Assembly: GCA_045588655.1 (NCBI GenBank)
Contig: JAZNEP010000059.1
Span: 68,335 to 132,334 of the forward strand
Direction of reading: 5' to 3'
Source: SVFI01 sp045588655
GTDB lineage: Bacteria; Bacillota; Clostridia; Lachnospirales; Lachnospiraceae
Length of the DNA stretch: 64,000 bases
Under the pieces are notes generated by a model. It made no database searches. It was not told where the DNA came from and saw only the letters and a list, made by a program, of their open reading frames with translations. Of this stretch, positions 43,082 through 52,564 are shown piece by piece; position 1 is the stretch's first letter, and each line of letters opens with the position of its first letter. Position numbers and translations under genes: made by a program.

Positions 43082-43573
43082 TTAACGCAGCTCGTCAATG
43101 AATCTCTGCATACGGTACGTTACCAATTCGTCCTCTTTCATGGCAATTAATTCACTTCTTTTTATCCATTTGTATGCAACAGTTTCACCCTCTTGCAAGC
43201 GAATATTCTTCTTATCCCAATCCGTAATGCACATATATTCAACGTAAACGCTATGTTTTTCTTTGTCAGCAATTCTTCCAACTTCTATCAATTCGGATGC
43301 AATTATCCCTGTTTCTTCTTCTAATTCACGACGTGCACACGTAATAGGCGTTTCTCCTTGAAGCGCAGATCCTCCTGCTGTCGCTTCCCACATACCACCA
43401 TAGTGTTTTCGATGATCACGTTGCATAAGCAGGTATGTCCCGTCAACATGCTTTACTAAAATATCGCAAACCAAATGAAAAATATCATCAGGAAACGAAG
43501 CCTCTTCACCTCTTACCAGTGTAATCCCATCTAATTTGTTAAAGTCAGCATTATATGCATCCCACAGTTCCAT
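43082..43573 (-). CDS. NUDIX hydrolase
   Basis: 163 residues. GGSALQGETPITCARRELEE followed by ETGI is a complete Nudix box. The start (MELWDAYNADFNKLDGITLV) resembles the IPP-isomerase-like or YfcD group. It is the third Nudix gene in the window; the substrate is unknown. Confidence 0.82.
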   Translation of the reverse strand: MELWDAYNADFNKLDGITLVRGEEASFPDDIFHLVCDILVKHVDGTYLLMQRDHRKHYGGMWEATAGGSALQGETPITCARRELEEETGIIASELIEVGRIADKEKHSVYVEYMCITDWDKKNIRLQEGETVAYKWIKRSELIAMKEDELVTYRMQRFIDELR

Positions 43574-43606
43574 TTTCTCTCCTCCATCTATTTTCTATCT
43601 CACATA

Positions 43607-44392
43607 TTATCTTCTTCCTAATAAAAACCGTTTTCGGTACTTCAGCTGCGCATATTCCGAAATACTTTTCATGTAAATCACATCATAGGCGCCTCCGACT
43701 GCTCCTACCACCGGTATCCCTTGTAAAAATTTCATATACAAAAGCTCCTTTGAGAGAGCTCCTGCTGCTTTCTGAATCTGTTTTTTCTTATCAAATTCAG
43801 CCGGTAATACCGGATCTGCAGCATAATAGTCGATTTCTGCATTTATTTTTTTTATTTTATTTCCATATGAAACTGCACCTTCAATCAACATCAAAATATA
43901 ATATTGTTCTTCCTCTGTATCATATGTGAATCCATAACTTAGCGCAATTTCATAGATATTTCGCAACACCATTCCCGTAAAAAGCGGAATATCCGGAAGG
44001 CCCACTCCCACCAGACCCATTCCGATTCCTGACACACCGGAAATAATCAAATTTTGATTTCCGGACGCCTGTGCTTCCTTTGAAAATGCCCGAAGTGTTT
44101 TTCTGCTATGCTGCACCTCGTCTGCAAAATTATTCACTATGTATTTTTTTTCTTTTTTCTCTTTTTGATAGGTCTTTTCAATGACCGATGTTCCTTTTTC
44201 AAATATAGTAGAAAACGCTTTTTCAAATGCCGCATCCAGCATACCTTGCATTTTCGCCGGAATTTTATCTTCCAACATATTGTTTAACTTGCTATCCTTC
44301 TTCTGCGCGCGTTTTTCTATAAACTTTTCTTCTTTTCGATTTAACATCTGCCATTCTTTTTCAAGCGCCGTTTTCTTCTGAAACATTGGCAT
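43607..44392 (-). CDS. EcsC-family protein
   Basis: About 261 residues. The GIGMGLVGVGLPDIPLFTGM segment with the GLPDIP turn, followed by RNIYEIALSYGFTYDTEEEQ, is the EcsC signature, and a second hydrophobic GIPVVGAVGGAYD lies near the end. EcsC proteins are membrane-associated and of uncertain function. Start at ATG 44392, six bases after AAAGGAG. Confidence 0.83.
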   Translation of the reverse strand: MPMFQKKTALEKEWQMLNRKEEKFIEKRAQKKDSKLNNMLEDKIPAKMQGMLDAAFEKAFSTIFEKGTSVIEKTYQKEKKEKKYIVNNFADEVQHSRKTLRAFSKEAQASGNQNLIISGVSGIGMGLVGVGLPDIPLFTGMVLRNIYEIALSYGFTYDTEEEQYYILMLIEGAVSYGNKIKKINAEIDYYAADPVLPAEFDKKKQIQKAAGALSKELLYMKFLQGIPVVGAVGGAYDVIYMKSISEYAQLKYRKRFLLGRR

Positions 44393-44413
44393 GGTTGACT
44401 CCTTTTTCATAAT

Positions 44414-45019
44414 TTAATATCCTAAAACTTCATTTATCAAGACTATTTCGACATCTCCTGCCATCGGTTTTTCCCACAATACCGACAGTCCCCGACATAT
44501 TCTCTCCGGGCTGTCACAATCATAGCACTTGTCTGCTTTTTGTGCGCAAGGTGTTTTTCTATTCAATCGTTTTGCATTCAGCGGTCCCGCTATATTTCTG
44601 GCGCGATACAATGCACTTTCATAATCCTTTTCTACTTTATTTTTTCCTACTATTAAATATACTTTTTTATGTCCGTAAAAAATGGCTGCAACACGATTTC
44701 CAACATTGTCTATATTAATAATCTCTCCTGTTTCGGCTAAACCGTTCACGGAAGAAATATATATCTCTGCTTCCTTCGCTTCCTTACGAACGTCTGCATC
44801 TGTTTTGTCCTTCGGGATTCGGTGATGCCAGCTTATGTTATTGCTTGTTGCTAACACGTCATACAATCCCATCTGCTCAATCGTTACAGATCCCCCAAAC
44901 CCTACTGTTTTTTCTATAATCCGGGCAGACAGATAATTGTTAGCTTCCTGCGCACATTCAAAACAAACCACGGTATATCCTTTTTTTTCTAAATTTCTTT
45001 TTACATTTCCAAAATCCAT
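44414..45019 (-). CDS. LUD-domain (lactate utilisation, LutC-like) protein
   Basis: About 201 residues. GFGGSVTIEQMGLYDVL, DAEIYISSVNGLAETGEI-like block and YGHKKVYLIVGKNKVEKDYE are hallmarks of DUF162/LUD, and the Cys cluster KTPCAQKADKCYDCDSPERI with CRGLSVL may bind a metal or Fe-S centre. Stand-alone LUD proteins in Clostridia lack the LutAB partners, as here. Start at ATG 45019. Confidence 0.8.
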   Translation of the reverse strand: MDFGNVKRNLEKKGYTVVCFECAQEANNYLSARIIEKTVGFGGSVTIEQMGLYDVLATSNNISWHHRIPKDKTDADVRKEAKEAEIYISSVNGLAETGEIINIDNVGNRVAAIFYGHKKVYLIVGKNKVEKDYESALYRARNIAGPLNAKRLNRKTPCAQKADKCYDCDSPERICRGLSVLWEKPMAGDVEIVLINEVLGY

Positions 45020-45152
45020 ATTTTTTACCTTCCCATCTTGCTGATTATTCCATATTATCACAAAAAATAGCTCAACGCCAACGCGTTGAACCATCTTTAT
45101 CTTAAGCAAAATCGAATATCTCTTCTATCAATCAATGCGTAAATAGGTATAA

Positions 45153-45842
45153 TTATAATATGATTTCCCAAAGTTCATTCAAATTTGTAACCGTATCATC
45201 TTGTTCAAGGTCAATATTTCTACCTTGTCTGTCGATCAAAACTGACCTACAGCCAAACCGTTTCGCTGTTTTAATATCCTTTTCCTCATCACCGATCATA
45301 ATCATTTCGTCTGCATTAACACCAAAATAATCAGCAATATCCTGTAAGCCTTTAGGGTTCGGCTTCCGATAACCACAGGAGATGGATGAAACATACATAT
45401 CAAAATATGGTATCAGGTCAGTAAAGTAACTTTTGTGCATTTCATCAGGCATTCCTATTGCAATATCCGTCAATGCAGCAATCTTGTAATCTTGCGCTTT
45501 CATCTGTTCCAGAAAATCAATTGTTTCAGAGTATATATGTGCTGTCAGGTTCATTGAAGCAAAAAATTTGTCTATCACATCGGAAACTGCAAAATCTCCT
45601 TGCCAATGAGCGGTAGCTTCTGAGAAAATCACCTCAGGTAAAACATCATGCTCTCGAGGATTGATACGAGGATTATAGCTTTTCAGCACCTCATATGATT
45701 TATCGATATCATCATCGGTTATGCATAATCTAAGTTTGCTACGAGCAAATTCAAACGCCGTTTTGTAGTAATCTAACCAAGAAAGGGGCATACCCTTGTA
45801 TTCCATAAGCGTTCCGCCGATGTCAAAAACTATTACTTTCAT
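45153..45842 (-). CDS. HAD-superfamily hydrolase
   Basis: About 229 residues. FDIGGTLMEY is motif I (D-x-G-x-T with Gly at the second Asp position), IAALTDIAIG is motif II, CGYRKPNPKGL the Lys and MIMIGDEEKDIKTAKRFG motif III/IV. The missing second Asp resembles other DIGGT HAD members. Start at ATG 45842, seven bases after GGAGG. It overlaps nothing but follows the merR gene by 28 bp. Confidence 0.78.
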   Translation of the reverse strand: MKVIVFDIGGTLMEYKGMPLSWLDYYKTAFEFARSKLRLCITDDDIDKSYEVLKSYNPRINPREHDVLPEVIFSEATAHWQGDFAVSDVIDKFFASMNLTAHIYSETIDFLEQMKAQDYKIAALTDIAIGMPDEMHKSYFTDLIPYFDMYVSSISCGYRKPNPKGLQDIADYFGVNADEMIMIGDEEKDIKTAKRFGCRSVLIDRQGRNIDLEQDDTVTNLNELWEIIL

Positions 45843-45870
45843 TTTATTTCCTCCAACCCTTTTATCAAGC

Positions 45871-46635
45871 TCATTCTCCCCCAAATGTTAGTAATAATAT
45901 AAGCAATAAAAAACATAAAACAAATAGTCCCAGAAATACAAAAAACATTATCTTGTTACGTTTTTTCAGCACTTCGGGATGCTTTCTTCCCACAAAAAAT
46001 ATGGGTATTCCTATCACTAGATTCATTACTAATACCCAAACTAAGGTTTGCATTCCCTTCAGCATATTCTGCAGACTCCAATCCCTTTCCAATATACAGG
46101 GAACAACCATAAATGCCACGATAGATAATAGCACCGTTGAACCCGCTTTCGGAATGCTTACGGACAAATTTCCTTCTGAATCTGCTATATCAAAGTAATC
46201 CAACACAATCGACTTTTCGAAATGTAACATATCTTTGGCAATATCCAGAAAACGGTTTCCCTTTTTCTCTTCCTCTTCAATTACATTCCAGTACTTTTCT
46301 ACTTCAAAAGTTTCAATTTCTTCTTTCTCCTTCTGAAGTTTGTAGCAGACCAAAAGGGCTCCCTTCAACTCCTCCATCTGCTTTTCCAAATTCGCGATAT
46401 TTTCTGCTACCGCCTCTGAAAGAAGCTTGGCTCCGTCTAAAACATCTTCTATATCCGTTATGGACATACCCAATTTTCGAAAAATAATAATCTTCCTAAG
46501 TTTTTCCACATCCTCACTACTATACTCTCGGTAACCATTTGCACCCCTCTTTGGAGTAATCAGTCCTTCCTTTTCATAAAAGCGCACGGTGGCTCTTGGC
46601 ACCTCCAAACACTGCTCAACCTCTTTAATCGTCAT
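45871..46635 (-). CDS. MerR-family regulator with C-terminal membrane helices
   Basis: 254 residues. The MerR HTH (TIKEVEQCLEVPRATVRFYE, KEGLITPKRGANGYREYSSE) is followed by a coiled coil and, unusually, three hydrophobic segments (VLLSIVAFMVVPCIL, LVWVLVMNLVIGIPIFFVG, IMFFVFLGLFVLCFLLLILL). A membrane-tethered MerR regulator is implied. Such one-component membrane-bound regulators exist in Clostridia but their signals are mostly unknown. A CTGTAAA-N12-TTTACAG dyad lies upstream. Confidence 0.8.
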   Translation of the reverse strand: MTIKEVEQCLEVPRATVRFYEKEGLITPKRGANGYREYSSEDVEKLRKIIIFRKLGMSITDIEDVLDGAKLLSEAVAENIANLEKQMEELKGALLVCYKLQKEKEEIETFEVEKYWNVIEEEEKKGNRFLDIAKDMLHFEKSIVLDYFDIADSEGNLSVSIPKAGSTVLLSIVAFMVVPCILERDWSLQNMLKGMQTLVWVLVMNLVIGIPIFFVGRKHPEVLKKRNKIMFFVFLGLFVLCFLLLILLLTFGGE

Positions 46636-46669
46636 TTAACATCCTCCTGTTTCTTTGATATTGAGCATA

Positions 46670-46695
46670 CTGTAAAGTATAAACAAGGTTTACAG
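46670..46695. promoter_or_regulatory. Dyad upstream of the merR gene
   Basis: CTGTAAA (46670-46676) and TTTACAG (46689-46695) form a 7-bp inverted repeat with a TTGACT overlapping its outer end on the minus strand. It is a natural MerR autoregulatory site. Confidence 0.55.
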
Positions 46696-46860
46696 TCAAG
46701 GATTTTTTTAAAATCTATATTTTTATCATATCATAGTAATGCCGTTTATTCAAAGTGATACTACTATGCATTAATTAGCACAATCGTATATGTAGTGAAG
46801 ACTCTAAGAATTCACAAGTCTAATTAACGAAATCTTTTTTAGAGCACGGGTATTCCTCGA

Positions 46861-46904
46861 TTGCAAGAAAAAAGGACATCCATCGGATGTCCTTTTTCTT
46901 GCAA
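46861..46904. terminator. Palindromic terminator next to attL
   Basis: TTGCAAGAAAAA-side and GGACATC/GATGTCC arms form a perfect palindrome with T runs in both directions. It sits just outside the left end of the integrated element. Confidence 0.75.
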
Positions 46905-46908
46905 CTTG

Positions 46909-46933
46909 AGAGCGCGAGACGGGACTCGAACCC
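46909..46933. other. attL: 25-bp copy of the tRNA-Gly(GCC) 3' end
   Basis: AGAGCGCGAGACGGGACTCG plus AACCC is identical to 54650-54674, the 3' end of the intact tRNA-Gly gene including its T loop and acceptor strand. The identity stops sharply at both sides. It marks the far end of the integrated element. Confidence 0.88.
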
Positions 46934-46967
46934 TTTATTTTTACCTTTAACACAATTCCGTAATAGT

Positions 46968-46997
46968 ATGACTCGGCAGGAACTCCTACCGAGTCAT
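46968..46997. terminator. Hairpin inside the left end of the element
   Basis: ATGACTCGG/CCGAGTCAT outer arms with AGGA/TCCT inside. No T run; it may be a structural element near attL or a weak terminator. The rest of the 46636-47072 gap holds the dyad, the terminator and attL. Confidence 0.45.
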
Positions 46998-47072
46998 CAT
47001 TCTTGGATAATATTTAAAATTAATCAAGTGGCGAAGAAGTGGCGGACTTATATTATATACATTGGCTTTCTA

Positions 47073-48317
47073 CTAACTAACTTGAGTCCAATCAATATTC
47101 AATTCCTCAATTTCAATTACACGAAGAATATAATTTCCTTCCTCAGTTTTTTCTACATAACCTTTTAAATCAACCAAAGAACCCATATAATCCGCCAAAT
47201 TTATTGTATCACTGTAAATATATATTCTTATTCCTTCACTTCCCGGCTCCATTACATATGTTCCAGCCACTTCATAAATAAATGCTTCAAACATTAGTTC
47301 CTCTTCCATTGAATATTCACTCAATATCTCATTGGATTCTTTACGTACTAACTCAATATCATTATCTAAAGTCGGATCTGAACCAGTTTGAAATCTTTTA
47401 ATATACTCATCTATGTCAATAATTTCATCAGAAATTTTTTCATAGTATGTACCATAACGCTCTATTCCATAAGGAGTTATATTTCCATAAAGAAGGTCTC
47501 TGATATTGCCCCCTTGCTCAACAATTCTACGGGCAACACCATCTGCAGATACTTCAAACACATCTGCTACTTCCCATACAACTTCATCCCAATCTAAACA
47601 TTCTCTAAAACTATCATCATCATAGAATGAAATATAATATGGTTTGCATGTATTATCCTCTGAAACTAAGTAGACACGGATTCCATCTCCCTGATTTCTT
47701 CCATCCCAAAACCAGCTTCCTGTCAAATTCCATTCCTCAACGTAATTCTTTTTCATTTCAATAGATTGATATACCCATTGTCCGTTATCAAAATAATATT
47801 TAACTGCAACATCTCCTGATATTTTGCATAAATCCGTTTCAGTGGAAACACTTACAATAACTTCATCTAATCCTTCTTCTAAATTTGTATCGTGACCCGT
47901 CACATCCATTGTTTTATACAACCCGTATACTTCCAACATATCTGTAGCAGATTTCTCACTTACGCCATTTAATGGTAATATAGTTTCTACTTCTTCTAAC
48001 ATATATTGGTCGAAAATCCAACCATTTTCAGAATAGTAATTATATAATAAGTGCACGTTTTGTATGATTTTCACTTCACCATTACTCACTTCAATCTGAC
48101 CGTATATATCATCCGTTTGTTCCTCTACAATATTTCTTTTAGTAATATTTATATTACTAATTGTGCAATCAGCATATCCTTGTTCTGCATAATCTTGTAT
48201 GAGATTACTTTCATTCATATCTTCTACGATATCTTCTTCACTCTTACTACCATCTCCACATGCCACTAACATAATTGCACACGCTATCATCAACAAAATG
48301 CTGTATATTTTTTTCAT
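47073..48317 (-). CDS. Predicted lipoprotein of unknown function
   Basis: 414 residues. A lipoprotein signal (MKKIYSILLMIACAIMLVAC, lipobox LVAC with Cys20) is followed by an acidic region (GSKSEEDIVED). Two repeated units are suggested by similar segments around residues 55-110 and 135-190 ('..S.I.I.KRNIVEEQTDDIYG' and '..DE.IVSVSTETDLCKISGD'), each ending in a W-containing strand, like the tandem domains of Clostridia surface lipoproteins. It is the cargo gene nearest attL; no family named. Confidence 0.65.
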   Translation of the reverse strand: MKKIYSILLMIACAIMLVACGDGSKSEEDIVEDMNESNLIQDYAEQGYADCTISNINITKRNIVEEQTDDIYGQIEVSNGEVKIIQNVHLLYNYYSENGWIFDQYMLEEVETILPLNGVSEKSATDMLEVYGLYKTMDVTGHDTNLEEGLDEVIVSVSTETDLCKISGDVAVKYYFDNGQWVYQSIEMKKNYVEEWNLTGSWFWDGRNQGDGIRVYLVSEDNTCKPYYISFYDDDSFRECLDWDEVVWEVADVFEVSADGVARRIVEQGGNIRDLLYGNITPYGIERYGTYYEKISDEIIDIDEYIKRFQTGSDPTLDNDIELVRKESNEILSEYSMEEELMFEAFIYEVAGTYVMEPGSEGIRIYIYSDTINLADYMGSLVDLKGYVEKTEEGNYILRVIEIEELNIDWTQVS

Positions 48318-48364
48318 AATTCATCTTCCTCTCAGTATTTTTTATTTTCAATCTAAATATAAAA

Positions 48365-48394
48365 TTAACTCGGCAGATTATTATGCCGAGTTAA
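48365..48394. terminator. Terminator between the two left-end cargo genes
   Basis: TTAACTCGGCA/TGCCGAGTTAA perfect 11-bp arms; T-rich on both sides. Confidence 0.7.
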
Positions 48395-48421
48395 TTTTCT
48401 CACAAGAACATCGCTTGATGT

Positions 48422-48961
48422 TTATTTTTGATATTTCTGTATCGAATACGCTAGAATCGGCATTGAAACCACTAATTTTCGATATATAACTAATGAAAGT
48501 CGTTTCCCAAAAAATGCTTTATGAATAGGAAGTCTCCAATGCAGCGAAAACGTGTTATCATCATTTAATATTACATCATATATCATTCCATCATGCTTAA
48601 GTGCATAATCGTGGTCAATTACTGTTTTATATACCTCTACTCCTTTATCTTTGAAAATCTCCGGTAATGCTTCATTCAAATCACTTTCACTACTAAATTC
48701 ACACGATAATCGAAATTTTATAACTCTGAAATCATATATATTTGCTTTAAAGTTCATAGCAACTTCTATAATAACCCATCCTATTAACGCTCCCAATAAC
48801 GCTCCTGGTATTAATCCAATTTCCCCATCCACAAATCCTAGAATACCAAAAACAATTGCACTTATTATGAATATTTTATTCATACCCTTTAATCCATCAT
48901 CGAATGGTTCTGTAGAATCCAATTCCATGACCTTATCAAAATCGTCAAACATCTTTGCCAT
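48422..48961 (-). CDS. Small membrane protein of the integrated element
   Basis: 179 residues. Residues 30-75 contain two hydrophobic segments (IFIISAIVFGILGFVDG, LIPGALLGALIGWVIIEVAM) linked by a short loop. The remainder is soluble with an alternating beta/alpha pattern. No family recognised. GGAGG precedes the ATG. Confidence 0.55.
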   Translation of the reverse strand: MAKMFDDFDKVMELDSTEPFDDGLKGMNKIFIISAIVFGILGFVDGEIGLIPGALLGALIGWVIIEVAMNFKANIYDFRVIKFRLSCEFSSESDLNEALPEIFKDKGVEVYKTVIDHDYALKHDGMIYDVILNDDNTFSLHWRLPIHKAFFGKRLSLVIYRKLVVSMPILAYSIQKYQK

Positions 48962-49105
48962 ATTATATCCCTCCGTTAAGTATGTTATTTTGAGAAAATT
49001 ATACCACCTCTTATTCCACTTTGCAATGTTCCACTTTGCATATGCGTATATTTAGATTGTTTATGCAAACAATAATAAGATATATGCTAATTGTGAGGTG
49101 ACATT

Positions 49106-49345
49106 ATGAATAAAACATATGATTTAGAATATAAGAAAATCGGTTTAAACATTGCATATTACAGAAAATTGAAAGGACTTACCCAACTTCAACTTGCTGA
49201 ACTTGCTAATTTAAGCCGAACACATATTAGTTATATTGAAGGAACAGGCACTAAAACATCCCTTTCCTTGGAATCCTTATTTGCGATTGCAGACGCTCTT
49301 GAAATTCCGGCATATAAATTGCTTGTATTTCGAACAGAAGAATAG
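49106..49345 (+). CDS. XRE-family regulator of the integrated element
   Basis: 79 residues, a single Cro/CI-type HTH: KKIGLNIAYYRKLKGLTQLQ, LAELANLSRTHISYIEG and SLESLFAIADALEIP. It is the only plus-strand gene in the element, placed between cargo and integrase, so it probably controls integration or lysogeny-like functions. GTGAGG precedes the ATG. Confidence 0.85.
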   Translation: MNKTYDLEYKKIGLNIAYYRKLKGLTQLQLAELANLSRTHISYIEGTGTKTSLSLESLFAIADALEIPAYKLLVFRTEE

Positions 49346-49487
49346 GGCGACGGGTTCTGAACCCCACCTCTACATTTTCCGACCTTTCTCTATTTTCAAC
49401 ATATTCTGCCACCTCTAAATATACTTTCCTATTACAAGAGACCATGAAAGTGTCCTTGTATAAAAAACAATGATTAAAACATAAATT

Positions 49488-49515
49488 CGGGGACTTCCAC
49501 TAAAAGAAGTCCCCG
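49488..49515. terminator. Terminator after the integrase gene
   Basis: CGGGGACTTC/GAAGTCCCCG perfect 10-bp arms around CACTAAAA; T run on the plus side. It lies between the regulator and the 3' end of int. Confidence 0.75.
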
Positions 49516-49521
49516 ACCTTT

Positions 49522-50694
49522 TTATGCCTGTTTTGAAAAAATAAGTTCATCAACTTTAGTCGCATATTCCTGTTTTTGTTTAAAAAATGAATTTGCATAT
49601 GTATTAAGGGTAACACTCGCATCGCTATGCCCCAAAATTTCTTGCACCCCCTTCACATCACAGCCTTGTGAAATCAAAATTGAGGCAAACGAATGTCTCC
49701 CCGCGGTATGTAACGGAAGGTATCTTATATCTGTTGCATATTTCTTCATAAACTTTATATATTTAGACGTAATATAGTTTGTTGCAAATGGCTTTCCATC
49801 CTCATGCGAGAACAAATAACCCTCATCTGAAAACCCTTCTCCATAAGACAACTTGTTTCTTCTGTATCTGTTTACTGCCTTCTTTAATTCCGTACATAAC
49901 GTATCCCCTACAGGAATTGTCCTTGCACCTGCAGAAGTCTTTGGTTCTTTAAGTACATCCCCATCCAATCCTTCTACCTTTGCGTGAGTAATGTTGATAA
50001 GTTTCTTCGAAAAATCTATGGAATCAACTTTCAGCGCAGCCATCTCAGATCTCCTCATACCCGTACCAAATGCTAAGTAAAAAATAAGCCTTGTCATATC
50101 ATCTGCATACTTATCCACCAACTCTAATATCTGTCTTATCTCTTCATCTGAATATGATTCCACATGCTTTTTTTGCCACCTCGGTCTAACAACACCCGAA
50201 ACTATATTGTATCCTCTTTTCACATATCCCATCTTCATGGCGGAATCATACAGTGTATGCAAAAACAGGATATGATTCTTTACTGTCTTACCAGATAATT
50301 TTTCCTGAGAAAGGTAATTACAATATCTCTGTATATCCGATGTTTTTATTTTATCCAATTCCATCTTACCTAAGTTAGGAATTATTCCATGTTTCGGAGA
50401 ATTTGCCATCTGCTGATAGCCTTTTATAGTCGAAGGGCTAAGCCATCCTCTGTATACATCGAAGTACTCTTCAATGAACTGTTCAAGGCTTCTTTTTGTG
50501 TAATCAAGTCCCTCTGAATTTTCATATTCCTCTTCCATTTTTCTTTTAAAAGACTCTATCTCTCGCTTTTTTGTTCCTGGCGGAAACGTCTTTGCACAAC
50601 GCTTACGACTGCCCGAGATTGTTCGGCATTCGTAAGTTACTTTATATCTCTTGCGTTTAGGGTCGTCTTTGTCCAGTATTGTTATATTTGCCAT
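49522..50694 (-). CDS. int: Tyrosine recombinase / integrase
   Basis: About 390 residues. An N-terminal arm-binding domain (KRKRYKVTYECRTISGSRKR), a SAM-like core-binding domain (KTVKNHILFLHTLYDSAMKM) and a catalytic domain with Arg in FGTGMRRSEMAALKV, Lys around INITHAKVEGL, His-x-x-Arg in LHTAGRHSFASIL, and LGHSDASVTLNTYAN with the nucleophile Tyr. This is the Tn916/phage Int type. Start at ATG 50694 after GAGGAG. It should act on the 25-bp tRNA-Gly core flanking the element. Confidence 0.93.
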   Translation of the reverse strand: MANITILDKDDPKRKRYKVTYECRTISGSRKRCAKTFPPGTKKREIESFKRKMEEEYENSEGLDYTKRSLEQFIEEYFDVYRGWLSPSTIKGYQQMANSPKHGIIPNLGKMELDKIKTSDIQRYCNYLSQEKLSGKTVKNHILFLHTLYDSAMKMGYVKRGYNIVSGVVRPRWQKKHVESYSDEEIRQILELVDKYADDMTRLIFYLAFGTGMRRSEMAALKVDSIDFSKKLINITHAKVEGLDGDVLKEPKTSAGARTIPVGDTLCTELKKAVNRYRRNKLSYGEGFSDEGYLFSHEDGKPFATNYITSKYIKFMKKYATDIRYLPLHTAGRHSFASILISQGCDVKGVQEILGHSDASVTLNTYANSFFKQKQEYATKVDELIFSKQA

Positions 50695-50802
50695 TGTTCT
50701 TTTCTCCTCTCTAGGGTCAAAAGTGTCAGTAAATTGTGAAAAAGTTGTATCTATGAAAAGAAGAATATTTTTTCCTCCCGCCGACACTTCCGCCCGAAAT
50801 CC

Positions 50803-52119
50803 TTATTTTATTCTTATTCCTTTAAGACCTCTTAATGAGTTTCTTTTTGATGCAACAGCACCATATCGTCTTTTTATGATTCTTCCTATTTCCTTTGAAT
50901 CGGGCATAGACACTTCATCTACACCATTTTTCTTGCACCATGCACGATAAGTTTCTTTTATAACTTGATACGAAACAAAACTATACTCTGCGTATATCAT
51001 CCGTTCCTCTGTGAAACGCTCAAATGAAACATCCTCTTTCAGCAACTTTCTTTTTAACGTCTCACTCTCTAACTGATTACTGAATTTATAATTGTTACGC
51101 ACAAGTCTCCGATATCCTTTTAGTGCCAAATTTAGAATACCTGACATTTCTGCCTTTAATTCTTTTTCTAAATTCACATTAACCTTGTCTTTACTTACAG
51201 TATATTCGAAAGGTATAATATGAAATCGTCTAACTCCACCATTTGTCCTATCTTCTGAAAAAGACATCTCGAAATTTGAAGATACTATAATTTTTCCACA
51301 GGGTCTAAAATTAAAACGACGTTTATATTTGCTATCACCGCTTAAAGTATCTCCACCCACAATTTTCTTAACTTCTGCACTCAAAAGATAGGCTCTTTCT
51401 TTTGGATTCAAATCCGAAATAAAGATAATTCTCTTATCACGTAGCATACCTCTTCCGAAGCCTTCCTGTAACTCTGCAGGTGTTGTAATCACATAATTCG
51501 TTTCTCCCATCATTGCCTGTATAACATTCATCAGACATGATTTCCCATTCCTGCCATTTCCATAAAAATAGAAAAGAACCTGTGCTGATATATCCCTTGT
51601 AAGACAGTACCCCATAATTTCCTCTATGGTTTGCACACGACTTTTATTCTTACAGCAGATTTGTTGAAGAAATTTCTGAAACTTAGGGCATGTTGCTTGC
51701 TCATCATATTCATGCTCCAGCCTTGTTGTGATGTAGTAGTCTGCGGAAAAATTCCGCAGACCCCCTTCCTTGAGTGAAACCACACCATTTGACAGACACA
51801 GTAGGTCACTATTTGGATTCATATTCTCCACACGCTCAACCATGTTAATAAATAGCGCCTTTAAGTCTTTATCATGCTTAGCCCGATAAGTCCTCGGCGA
51901 ATATTGATTTAAGAACTTTCCCATGTCACAGATTATCTCCTCTATTTCTTCTTCCATCCAAATACCTTTTTCCGGAAGATAATGAAAATAACGCTCTAAC
52001 GACAGAGATACATAACGATTCTGATCTAGAAAAAAATCTACGAAAGAATAGTAATCAAATTCAACTCTTCCACCCGCTGACTGCTTAAAGAAATTCATCT
52101 GTGGTACATCATTCCTCAT
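50803..52119 (-). CDS. D5/P4-family primase-helicase (C-terminal type)
   Basis: About 438 residues. D5_N-like region (LERYFHYLPEKGIWMEEEIE), then a superfamily 3 helicase with Walker A GNGRNGKSCLM, Walker B-like RIIFISDLNPKER, motif C (GKIIVSSNFEMSF) and the Arg-finger region. There is no N-terminal primase domain, so it may be a helicase loader/initiator acting at the nearby palindromic region. Start ATG 52119 overlaps the stop of the previous gene (ATGAGGAATGA), which indicates translational coupling. Confidence 0.85.
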   Translation of the reverse strand: MRNDVPQMNFFKQSAGGRVEFDYYSFVDFFLDQNRYVSLSLERYFHYLPEKGIWMEEEIEEIICDMGKFLNQYSPRTYRAKHDKDLKALFINMVERVENMNPNSDLLCLSNGVVSLKEGGLRNFSADYYITTRLEHEYDEQATCPKFQKFLQQICCKNKSRVQTIEEIMGYCLTRDISAQVLFYFYGNGRNGKSCLMNVIQAMMGETNYVITTPAELQEGFGRGMLRDKRIIFISDLNPKERAYLLSAEVKKIVGGDTLSGDSKYKRRFNFRPCGKIIVSSNFEMSFSEDRTNGGVRRFHIIPFEYTVSKDKVNVNLEKELKAEMSGILNLALKGYRRLVRNNYKFSNQLESETLKRKLLKEDVSFERFTEERMIYAEYSFVSYQVIKETYRAWCKKNGVDEVSMPDSKEIGRIIKRRYGAVASKRNSLRGLKGIRIK

Positions 52120-52564
52120 CGAAATCTTCCTCCTCTTCTTCCTCGTCTTCCAGTTCGTCATCTTCGTCTGCTATACCGCTCACTTCGTGCTCATCTAAGT
52201 CATCATTGCCATTAAAGAACTCGGAAATATTCCAGTATACTTTTCCCTTTTTCTCATTCTTCTTGACAACGACTCCCAGCTGGACTCCATCCGCATGCTT
52301 TATCAAGGTCTCAGTATTTAACCGTCTGGCAGATAACATATCGAGCATTTCGAACAATTCGTATTCTACTGTTCCCGGCTCGATAGTATCTCCAATCCAC
52401 AGTTTTGCCTGCTGATAAGGAGTGTCTTCCTCATCCGTCAGATTGAATGTCAGCACACATTGAGTTTTACTTCCTTTTGAAGTCACATCCTGTGCAGATT
52501 CCAGCGTCGCATAGTATGCCCCTCCGTCAGATAATGGTTGCCTCTCGATAATTTTGAAATACAT
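52109..52564 (-). CDS. Acidic-tailed single-strand-DNA-binding-like protein (DUF669-like)
   Basis: 151 residues. A beta-rich core (MYFKIIERQPLSDGGAYYAT, TQCVLTFNLTDEEDTPYQQA, KLWIGDTIEPGT, GVQLGVVVKKNEKKGKVYWN) resembling DUF669/SSB-like phage proteins is followed by an almost purely acidic C-terminus (DEDDELEDEEEEEEDFDEE), typical of ssDNA-binding proteins that recruit partners. It is coupled to the helicase gene by a 4-base overlap. Function inferred from this context. Confidence 0.6.
   Translation of the reverse strand: MYFKIIERQPLSDGGAYYATLESAQDVTSKGSKTQCVLTFNLTDEEDTPYQQAKLWIGDTIEPGTVEYELFEMLDMLSARRLNTETLIKHADGVQLGVVVKKNEKKGKVYWNISEFFNGNDDLDEHEVSGIADEDDELEDEEEEEEDFDEE

Noticed and set aside
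52101..52415. Plus-strand serine-run open frame
   Set aside because: It is the antisense of the acidic GAA/GAG-rich tail of the SSB-like gene and has no ribosome site.
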